From assembly GCA_005793285.1 (NCBI GenBank), contig SXPO01000038.1:1-8256 (forward strand): a stretch of DNA of 8,256 nucleotides. Reading direction: 5' to 3'. Both the position numbers and the translations under genes were made by a program. The DNA comes from Nitrospiraceae bacterium. Its GTDB lineage: Bacteria > Nitrospirota > Nitrospiria > Nitrospirales > Nitrospiraceae. Shown here one piece after another: positions 1 through 4,583 of the stretch. The notes beneath the pieces were generated by a model. The model was given only the letters and a program-made list of their open reading frames with translations, did no database searches and was not told the origin of the DNA. Position 1 is the stretch's first letter; each line of letters begins with the position of its first letter.

Positions 1-261
1 AGTGTGGGCGATCCCATCCTGGCGAGAGTGCCGTTCATGGCCACGAAGGAGCAAGGGCACGATGTCATTCTCTGGCTATGGAGTGAAGCCATGGTGTTTG
101 GATGCAAGGGAGGTGTCGATCGCATCCTTATCCTGAGTCTGCGAGGCCTATGCGGCGGTGAGACGGATAAAGGCTGTAGACCTTGTGGCGGTGCGACCAT
201 CAAGGGTATGCCAGACTGCATCAGGGTTGTGGAGGAATGGGATAGGAGTCTGTTGTATTGA
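1..261 (+). pseudogene. DsrE-family-like coding stretch, 5' end outside window, probably degenerate
   Basis: An open frame enters from the left edge and stops at 259-261. Its first half resembles DsrE/DsrF-like small sulfur-relay proteins. It shows GDP-ILARVPFMA, then EQGHDV followed by a hydrophobic strand, an acidic-Ala pair (SEAMVF) and KGGVDRI. This matches the family order 'DP..A..PF..A...GH.V...L..EA...KGV.D.I'. A later CRPCGGATIKGMPD resembles the C-x-x-C-x6-G-I segment of the family, and the final VEEWDRSLLY resembles the family's closing 'WADRVLSY'. The spacing is wrong: the stretch between KGGVDRI and the end is about 20 residues shorter than I expect, and 3-4 residues are missing after PFMA. 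I therefore read it as a gene with internal deletions. A start cannot be assigned; the first in-window candidate is GTG at 4. The match is from memory, and a diverged but intact DsrE protein remains possible. Confidence 0.42.
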
Positions 262-279
262 GGTTGGTGGCGATGGCCC

Positions 280-450
280 TTACGAGGGCAGAGGTGCATC
301 CAATACGTTGCGAATCGTGTGCGTTATGGCATCATTAGGCGTGAAGGGTTTTCGAAGAAACGTCACGTCCATCTCTAGCATATTCTGGTGATTTTCGACC
401 AAGCCTGTCTATTCAGACATGTAGGCCACTTTTACATCGACTTGCAATAA
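280..450 (-). pseudogene. Relic of a response-regulator receiver domain (C-terminal end)
   Basis: Read on the minus strand, the frame ending at the stop at 280-282 gives VDVKVAYMSE, stop, TGLVENHQ, then MDVTFLRKPFTPNDAI and RNVLDAPLPS. This is the end of a CheY-like receiver as found in hybrid histidine kinases: beta-4 with the conserved Ser/Thr in 'VLYMSGYT', then beta-5 with the invariant Lys of 'FLxKPFTP', then the last helix 'VREVLDAP'. A TAG at 409-411 interrupts the frame exactly where the family has Tyr of 'GYT'. A second stop lies at 451-453. The acidic pocket and the phospho-acceptor Asp half are not recognisable upstream. It is a dead remnant, perhaps of a PAS/hybrid kinase gene once oriented leftwards. 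The identification of the KPFTP part is fairly secure; how the rest was lost is unknown. Confidence 0.62.
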
Positions 451-638
451 TCAGTAGGCTTGTTGCGCAAACTATACCAAGTGTTGAAGGCGAGATGGAT
501 CATGCGGGCTTGCTGCTTTTTGCGCCAGGTCTTATTTTCGTGAGACCTAGACTGCCTCAGGAGACTGGATTTTTCTTTTCGTGTGGTTCCTAATATTTTG
601 AAAAATCAGAGTAATCGGGCCCGTGCTATTTCTGCTTT

Positions 639-667
639 TTGGGCACGGTTTTCGCTTCTCATATAAA
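639..667 (+). promoter_or_regulatory. Possible sigma-70-type promoter for the ytxH-like/zinc-finger pair
   Basis: TTGGGC at 639-644 and TATAAA at 662-667 are separated by 17 bases, the optimal spacing. The -10 element is close to consensus, while the -35 matches only in TTG. Transcription would start near 674, giving a leader of about 24 bases. An inverted repeat, CCGTGC at 621-626 and GCACGG at 643-648, overlaps the -35 box and could be an operator. Alternatively it is a weak hairpin followed by TTTT at 649-652. This is a motif reading only, with no sequence comparison behind it. Confidence 0.33.
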
Positions 668-683
668 GAGGACCTTGTTATTT

Positions 684-690
684 AAGGAGG
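684..690 (+). promoter_or_regulatory. Strong Shine-Dalgarno site that decides the ytxH-like start
   Basis: AAGGAGG lies 7 bases before ATG 698 but only one base before the in-frame ATG 692. The spacing favours 698 as the translation start. Confidence 0.75.
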
Positions 691-697
691 AATGATC

Positions 698-1009
698 ATG
701 GACAATCACGAGAGCAAATGTTCGGGACCGTCGGTTGCGCTGGCATTCTTAGGGGGAGCGATAGCTGGAGTGGTGGCGGGTTTTTTGCTCGCTCCGAAGT
801 CCGGGGAAGAGACGCGCCGGGCATTGAAAGGCTATGCTAGGAGAGCTGAGGAAGAAGTTCTGGAGAGGGCAAGGGAGGCGAGAGCCACCCTCGATGATAC
901 TATTGAGCGAGGGAAACATTTCGTCGCGGAGAAGGCGGCCGATGTCGAGGCAGCAGTGAAGGTAGGACGAGAGGCAATAAAGGAAAAAATGGACAAGTGC
1001 TGTGGCTAA
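698..1009 (+). CDS. YtxH-domain small membrane-anchored protein
   Basis: This is a 103-residue protein. Residues about 12-31 form one hydrophobic, Gly/Ala-rich segment (VALAFLGGAIAGVVAGFLLA) followed directly by the PKSGEETRR motif. That is the hallmark of the YtxH/GvpP-like family ('G...G...G.L.APKSG.E.R..'). The rest is a charged, Ala/Glu/Lys-rich amphipathic coiled coil ending in a double Cys (KCCG). YtxH proteins are stress-linked envelope proteins of unknown biochemical role; the single segment suggests a membrane-anchored helical rod. An in-frame ATG at 692 lies one base after the AAGGAGG at 684-690, too close to be used. ATG at 698 is 7 bases downstream of it, so I chose 698. The gene lies 27 bases before the zinc-finger gene on the same strand and is probably cotranscribed with it. 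Cys8 and the terminal Cys pair are unusual for such a small protein. Confidence 0.85.
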   Translation: MDNHESKCSGPSVALAFLGGAIAGVVAGFLLAPKSGEETRRALKGYARRAEEEVLERAREARATLDDTIERGKHFVAEKAADVEAAVKVGREAIKEKMDKCCG

Positions 1010-1036
1010 CGTTGTCAGGGCGTGGAGGCTGTTGTG

Positions 1037-1393
1037 ATGTGTACGGTTGCCGACATTCGAAAAAAGTTACTTGCTCAACGGCGTGATCTGTTTTGTCAGG
1101 TTGCCCAGACGGAAGAGGAGTTGCTTTGGCTGGAAACCGACGTTGAAAGCGAGGTGGAGGAACGAGGGCAGGGGGAAAAAATGGTTCAGCTGCTCGACCG
1201 TCTGGATGAGCGGATGAGGGCCGAGATTGAGGCGATCGATCGGGCGCTCGTCAAGCTGGAGGCGGGGCGATATGGCCGGTGCGAGCAATGTGGCGAGGAT
1301 ATTTCTCAGTCTAGATTGGAGGTGCTCCCTGCGGCGCCAGTCTGCATAGGCTGCGCACAAGCGAGGGAGACTCGGGTGGCCTTGAGGACATAA
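1037..1393 (+). CDS. TraR/DksA-family C4 zinc-finger protein
   Basis: The protein has 118 residues. Residues about 5-75 form a long, charged helical hairpin (LLAQRRDLF, then EVEERGQGE at the turn, then LLDRLDERMRAEIEAIDRAL). The C-terminus holds a four-cysteine zinc finger: Cys82-x2-Cys85 within the GRYGRCEQCGEDI block, and Cys103-x2-Cys106. 'L..G.YG.C..CG..I...RL..LP....C..C' is the family signature. DksA/TraR proteins insert their coiled coil into the RNA polymerase secondary channel and modulate initiation, usually with ppGpp. Here the hairpin tip reads DVESEVEERG and lacks the DxxDxA motif of DksA, so the activity may differ. GTG codons at 1022 and 1034 are in frame, but TGGAGG at 1023-1028 is placed 8 bases before ATG 1037, so I chose that start. 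It probably forms a two-gene unit with the ytxH-like gene upstream. Confidence 0.87.
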   Translation: MCTVADIRKKLLAQRRDLFCQVAQTEEELLWLETDVESEVEERGQGEKMVQLLDRLDERMRAEIEAIDRALVKLEAGRYGRCEQCGEDISQSRLEVLPAAPVCIGCAQARETRVALRT

Positions 1394-1395
1394 CC

Positions 1396-1415
1396 AATGC
1401 GAGCCATTCGTTTTT
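1396..1415 (+). terminator. Weak candidate intrinsic terminator after the zinc-finger gene
   Basis: Immediately after the stop codon, AATG (1396-1399) and CATT (1405-1408) can pair around a 5-base loop, and TTTTT follows at 1411-1415. The stem is short and AT-rich, so this is only a candidate. It is the only terminator-like element I see between this gene and the convergent cytochrome gene. Confidence 0.27.
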
Positions 1416-1557
1416 ATTGTTGAGGGAACAGGGAGCCAAGACCGCAAGTCGCATCGTGGGAATAGCGGCGCTGTTAAGTGGGAAGACCAGGGTGGTAGGG
1501 AGAAGTGTTCAAGCGGAGAACTGGTGTGCGATCATGACTTCATCGCCACGCAGAACG
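1409..1557. other. Intergenic stretch between convergent genes, nothing recognised
   Basis: About 150 bases separate the zinc-finger gene from the convergent cytochrome gene. The plus-strand frame at 1417-1602 has no ribosome binding site and no recognisable protein, and it overlaps the end of the cytochrome gene, so I do not call it. A 5-bp inverted repeat, GCGAT (1528-1532) and ATCGC (1542-1546), has no T-run on either side. Confidence 0.5.
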
Positions 1558-1920
1558 TTAATTGAGTTGATCGAACGGTGCCATCATCCGCACATAGGCT
1601 AGGACATCCAACATTTGCTGGTCCGTCAACTTTCCTCGGAACCCATGCATGGGCGTGAAGGCTGCGCCGTGCGAGATGGTGATCAAGAGTTCCCAATCGG
1701 TTTTCGCGCGCGAGGCGGGGGACTGGAGGTTCATGGGTCGTACGATTAGGTATTGGCCATCCGATCCGTTTTCGTCTAATTTTTCACCGTGGCAGCGCAA
1801 ACAATTACTTTCATAGACCGTCCGGCCTACTTGAGTATTCCCGCGACCTGTGTGTGCGGCAACCCATGCGCTGCATCCCATCGTCAGTACCAGCGCGCTC
1901 AGTATCACTGGAATGTTCAT
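1558..1920 (-). CDS. Small monohaem class I-type cytochrome c, exported
   Basis: The protein has 120 residues. Residues 1-22 form a signal peptide: a short N-terminus, a hydrophobic core (VILSALVLTMG) and an Ala-rich end (AWVAAH), so it should act in the periplasm. Haem attachment is Cys40-Leu-Arg-Cys43-His44, preceded by the usual 'G...Y...C' helix. Met91 in TPMHGF is the likely sixth iron ligand, and the last helix (LTDQQMLDVLAYVRMM) is the typical cytochrome c terminal helix. Function: a one-electron carrier or the cytochrome subunit of a redox enzyme; the partner is not visible. AGAGG lies 8 bases before the ATG on the minus strand. The gene is last in a unit with phosphoribosyltransferase and usp, 60 bases after usp; a palindrome in that gap could give it separate regulation. 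The Cys at 16 is not in a proper lipobox, so a lipoprotein is unlikely. Confidence 0.9.
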   Translation of the reverse strand: MNIPVILSALVLTMGCSAWVAAHTGRGNTQVGRTVYESNCLRCHGEKLDENGSDGQYLIVRPMNLQSPASRAKTDWELLITISHGAAFTPMHGFRGKLTDQQMLDVLAYVRMMAPFDQLN

Positions 1921-1931
1921 ATTCTAAACCT

Positions 1932-1945
1932 CTTCATGTATGAAG
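1932..1945 (-). promoter_or_regulatory. Inverted repeat touching the cytochrome gene ribosome binding site
   Basis: CTTCAT-GT-ATGAAG has perfect 6-bp arms. On the minus strand the second arm runs directly into the AGAGG ribosome binding site of the cytochrome gene. In RNA it could form a 5-bp stem with a 4-base loop next to that site, which may affect translation. It is short and could be chance. Confidence 0.25.
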
Positions 1946-1958
1946 TGTTGAGGATCGT

Positions 1959-1972
1959 TGATTGTACAATCA
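1959..1972. promoter_or_regulatory. 14-bp perfect palindrome, candidate operator
   Basis: TGATTGTACAATCA is a perfect palindrome with no loop, so it suits binding by a dimeric regulator rather than an RNA hairpin. It lies between the usp stop and the cytochrome start. With flanking bases it reads TTGAT-N6-ATCAT. That is reminiscent of Crp/Fnr-family half-sites but with the N6 spacing of CRP rather than the N4 of FNR. The regulator is unknown. Confidence 0.38.
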
Positions 1973-1980
1973 TTGGGCGG

Positions 1981-2838
1981 TCAGCGCACGACGAGCACGG
2001 AGCAGCTAGCCCGATGCACGATGCCATGCGACACGCTGCCCATCAAGAATCGATTGAATCCCTTGCGTCCATGGGAGCCGATTACAATTAGGTCGTAGGC
2101 GACTCCAGCCTCGCACACTGTTGTGACGGGATCGCCCAGGCGAACCTCACTCGTGACGATGAAGTGGACGCTGGTTAACGCCAGGGCCGTGTCCTTTACC
2201 ACCTGTTCGGCCTGCTGCTTCTGTTGTTCAGACCAGCCAGCGAGTCCGATTAACATATGGGGTTCGACCACGTGGAGCGAGGGGACGACTGAGAAGACAG
2301 TGACGGCGACGGGATTCTTGAAGGGGTGTGCGGTTAGCCATTGCTGTAAACGGATTGCATCCTCGCGGCCCTCCACGGCCATGAGGATGCGGGAGATGGG
2401 TCGCGCGCTGCCCTTTACGATCACGGTCGGTAGCGTGGCATGGAGAAGCACGTGGTGTGAGATACTGCCGGCAAAGACTTCCGTGATCCGGTTGTGATCG
2501 TGCGTACCCACGGCGACCAGATCGGCCTTCGCCGATGCGGCGGTGTCGAGAATGAAGGAGGCAGGCGGTTGCACGTCGACGCGCGTTTTGACGGAAGGAA
2601 TATCCGTCGATAGCAGGGTGCAACAATGTTCAACAGCCTGACGACCGGCCTCTAGCAAGGCATGGCGGAATTCGTCGTATCCTTGGATGTTGGCGGCTTC
2701 GGCCACGATTGGGTAGTGGAACATGCCCAGGTCTACGCCATGGACGAGGACGACTTCGTCTGGGCGGTAGAACAAGCCGATTTGTTTCACTGCGGCAAAG
2801 GCTTCGTCTGACCAATCGACGCCCGTTACGATTTTCAT
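1981..2838 (-). CDS. Tandem-domain universal stress protein (UspA family)
   Basis: The protein has 285 residues with two USP folds: domain 1 about 1-145 and domain 2 about 148-285. Each opens with a beta strand (KIVTGVDWS; RILMAVEGRE). Domain 2 ends with the complete ATP-binding signature G-x2-G-x9-G-S, starting at Gly254 (GSHGRKG... MGSVS), followed by CSVLVVR. Domain 1 has GTHDH... AGSIS, where Asp replaces the second Gly, so its nucleotide site is probably weakened. Such proteins bind ATP or other nucleotides in the cytoplasm and act in stress and energy-limitation responses. I start at 2838 because the first beta strand begins there; GGGAG lies 12 bases before it. A longer frame with ATG at 2868 overlaps the upstream stop as TAATG and would add 10 residues. 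The gene sits directly after the phosphoribosyltransferase and before the cytochrome. Confidence 0.9.
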   Translation of the reverse strand: MKIVTGVDWSDEAFAAVKQIGLFYRPDEVVLVHGVDLGMFHYPIVAEAANIQGYDEFRHALLEAGRQAVEHCCTLLSTDIPSVKTRVDVQPPASFILDTAASAKADLVAVGTHDHNRITEVFAGSISHHVLLHATLPTVIVKGSARPISRILMAVEGREDAIRLQQWLTAHPFKNPVAVTVFSVVPSLHVVEPHMLIGLAGWSEQQKQQAEQVVKDTALALTSVHFIVTSEVRLGDPVTTVCEAGVAYDLIVIGSHGRKGFNRFLMGSVSHGIVHRASCSVLVVR

Positions 2839-2867
2839 TGTCCGAGCTGTCTCCCTGCTCTTTCGCA

Positions 2868-3539
2868 TTATATCCAAGATGAAGATGCTAGTTTGGCGCA
2901 TTCACGATGCGCTGTTTCTAGCAGCGTCAATACCTGGGAATCTGCCACTGGCTCAAACTCTGTATAAAGGGACCCGACGGTCGAAAAGGGTTCTGATCTT
3001 GTGAGGATCACACATTGGTCGACTAGTGGATGTAGGCGCGCCTTTATGGATGACGGTGCGACAGGAATGGCGACAATCACACGGCGCGGAGCGAGTGCGG
3101 CCATGGACTTGATCGCCGCGAAGATGGTCGTTCCTGTGGTGATGCCGTCGTCAACCAGGATAACCGTACGGTTAGCTAGAGGAGGGAGTGGGCGGCCTTG
3201 GCGATAAAGCGTTTTCTGGCGCTTGAGTTCCCCTTCTTCTCCCAGGGCTAGCTCGTCGACATCTTCGCTGGACAGATGATAGATGTCGAACGCGTTCTGA
3301 TTCACGTAGAGGGCACCTGTCTCGCTGACAGCTCCAATCGCACAGTCTTGATTATTTGTGGTGCGGAGTTTGCGCGTGAGAAAGATACTCATCGGCAGGT
3401 GGAGCGTTATGCTCAATTCGTAGCCGACAACCACGCCGCCGCCCGGAAGGGCTAGAATCAGGGCGTTTGGGTCGCCCCGGTAGACACCTAGCTCTTTGGC
3501 TAGCATCACGCCAGCATGAGCACGGTCGTGAAAAATCAT
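2868..3539 (-). CDS. Phosphoribosyltransferase-domain protein (type I PRTase fold)
   Basis: The protein has 223 residues. The PRPP-binding loop is clear at 126-138 (VILVDDGITTGTT): hydrophobic strand, Asp-Asp and Thr-Gly-Thr. A Pro-Gly-Gly-Gly turn at 32-35 (ALPGGGVVVGYELS) and RKL at 56-58 are typical of the orphan PRTase group often found beside dienelactone hydrolases, USPs and stress genes. No pathway-specific hood identifies the base acceptor, so the reaction is not assigned. Members may act in salvage or have lost classical activity. AAGGA lies 6 bases before the ATG on the minus strand. It is the first recognised gene of the leftward unit. Its TAA shares bases with an ATG of the usp frame (TAATG), suggesting translational coupling. 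Confidence 0.9.
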   Translation of the reverse strand: MIFHDRAHAGVMLAKELGVYRGDPNALILALPGGGVVVGYELSITLHLPMSIFLTRKLRTTNNQDCAIGAVSETGALYVNQNAFDIYHLSSEDVDELALGEEGELKRQKTLYRQGRPLPPLANRTVILVDDGITTGTTIFAAIKSMAALAPRRVIVAIPVAPSSIKARLHPLVDQCVILTRSEPFSTVGSLYTEFEPVADSQVLTLLETAHRECAKLASSSWI

Positions 3540-3852
3540 GACAGGTCCTTGATAATCAGCACAAGCCCTGTATTCTTCGATTCATGCCGTATCGGTTTTG
3601 GATGCATTGGTAATGCCAGGCGGTGATTGACGAAGCGGTCGTGGCAATCCCGCATTTGTAGGGCAGTCTCGTTGAGGGATCTGGACTTCATCCGAATGTC
3701 ACTGGGGCATTACGGGGCAGAGCGTCAGGGAGACACTGTTGCCTCTTTCCGCACTGGGAGGCAGGGCAGACGGGCGAGTCACTGAGTTCAGAACGGTGAA
3801 CGTGGAAGGCTGCAGTGAGAGTGATGTCTTTGCGCCTCGCGCTTGTTTTTTG
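3540..3852. other. Gene-poor leader region of the phosphoribosyltransferase unit
   Basis: No recognisable intact gene lies here. The PRTase promoter should be within it on the minus strand, but I cannot single out a convincing -10/-35 pair. A 51-codon minus-strand frame (3536-3691) overlaps the PRTase start as ATGA. It has no clear ribosome binding site and no recognised relatives. On the plus strand at 3832-3851, GCGC-CTC-GCGC is followed after TTG by a T6 run. It resembles a very short terminator but has no plus-strand gene before it. Confidence 0.5.
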
Positions 3853-4118
3853 TTAATGGACGATCAGCACTGGCAGGCTGTTTGATGGGCGATGCTCGGC
3901 GCCATGTTGCCGAGCAGGAAACGGTTCATTCTTTGACGGCTGTGCGGCCCTACGATGAGGAAGTCGAATTTGGAGGCCGAATCCCATCATTGTATGGAGC
4001 ACGGCAATCGGTTCCTGTTTTAGGTTTTTGGGGTCGCAGGACGCAGCATGCGGCGTGTAGAGTGTTTTTTCCTCCATTGCGTGAGTGTTCCCCGCAATCG
4101 GCTAAGATGGTCATCCAG
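3853..4118 (-). pseudogene. Frameshifted relic of a universal stress protein domain
   Basis: USP-like pieces lie in order on the minus strand but in alternating frames. LDDHLSRLRGTLTQWRKKH (4062-4118) is a USP amphipathic helix. EPIAVLHTMMGFG (3976-4014) follows in another frame. KFDFLIVGPHSRQ, RMNRFLLGNMAPS and IAHQTAC (3873-3971) match 'fDlLVVGsrGr...rfLLGsvs..v...' of USP domains. The final beta strand, PVLIVH plus stop (3853-3873), needs one more frame change. The nucleotide motif is degenerate (G-x2-S-x9-G-N). At least three frame disruptions make it non-functional. It resembles the second domain of the intact USP at 1981-2838 (shared NRFL, I-H, C-x-V-L), so it may be a decayed paralogue. 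The start is lost, and no recognisable first domain lies upstream. Confidence 0.72.
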
Positions 4119-4157
4119 ACGACCACTGCAGTGTGGGTGAGTACCTGTCCCGTGTCC

Positions 4158-4373
4158 CTCACAGTCATCCTGGCCCAGAGCGGTTTCTTTGAAATCGCGG
4201 AAGCGGTTGTGGCGACGGTTGTGAGCCCTGAATTGGGGAGTACTTATCTGGGAATGCAAGGGGACGAGTGGGATGCGCAGAAGGATATGGCGGCGGCCTT
4301 CACCGGCGCGTTGCTCACGATCGGTGCGTTCTCCGCGTTGTCCCGCTCAGGCCAGGAGGGTCATTCCCGGTAG
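4158..4373 (+). pseudogene. Truncated C-terminal piece of a YjdF/DUF2238 membrane protein
   Basis: In the plus-strand frame ending at 4371-4373 the translation has a hydrophobic stretch with SGFFEIAEAVVA. It continues with PELGSTYLGMQGDEWDAQKD, then a last membrane helix (AAFTGALLTIGAFSAL) and a charged tail. The block 'YLGtQGDxWDaQkDM' preceded by 'S.fyE..E' is the signature of the end of DUF2238 (YjdF-like) multi-pass inner-membrane proteins of unknown function. Those proteins are roughly 200 residues long, whereas only about 70 residues match here. The same open frame continues upstream to 3843, but that part merely runs antisense to the USP relic and has no family resemblance. No ribosome binding site or start serves the piece. 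It is best read as a 5'-truncated remnant whose reading frame has survived. Confidence 0.65.
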
Positions 4374-4583
4374 CATAGGTCATCTCCTCGTTCGACAGTC
4401 GGCTCCTGTCAGTTTGTCACCTCACTGATTTCTCTGTCGCCTTTTACCGCGGTCCTCTCTCTGTACCCTGGCAAAATACTTCTAGATCGTCTATTCTTTT
4501 CCCGTAGATTCGCGAATTTTCCGCGGCACGGCTCCTGCTGGATCTTCCAGTTGCAGACAATGAGGCTAGGAGCATCTCGCAGA
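4374..4583 (+). promoter_or_regulatory. Leader region of the efflux operon with several short palindromes
   Basis: The pump operon promoter should lie here. A weak sigma-70 candidate is CTGGCA (4468-4473), 18 bases, TATTCT (4492-4497). Downstream are two dyads: the perfect 10-bp palindrome ATTCGCGAAT (4508-4517) and CTGGA-TCT-TCCAG (4538-4550), both between the candidate promoter and the start codon. Either could be an operator for a metal-responsive regulator, but none matches a known consensus well, and no regulator gene is adjacent. Confidence 0.33.

Noticed and set aside
158..391. 77-codon plus-strand frame
   Set aside because: Its right half is antisense to the receiver remnant and its left half lies in another frame of the DsrE-like stretch.
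1067..1447. 126-codon minus-strand frame
   Set aside because: Antisense of the zinc-finger gene, whose cysteine motif and ribosome binding site are clear on the plus strand.
1417..1602. 61-codon plus-strand frame between the zinc-finger and cytochrome genes
   Set aside because: No ribosome binding site or recognised motif, and it runs into the 3' end of the cytochrome gene on the other strand.
3832..3851. GC hairpin plus T6 run resembling a plus-strand terminator
   Set aside because: The stem is only 4 bp and no plus-strand gene lies upstream of it for more than 2 kb.
4469..4484. Sigma-54-like TGGCA...TT element upstream of the adaptor
   Set aside because: The -12 GC dinucleotide, which is essential, reads CT here.
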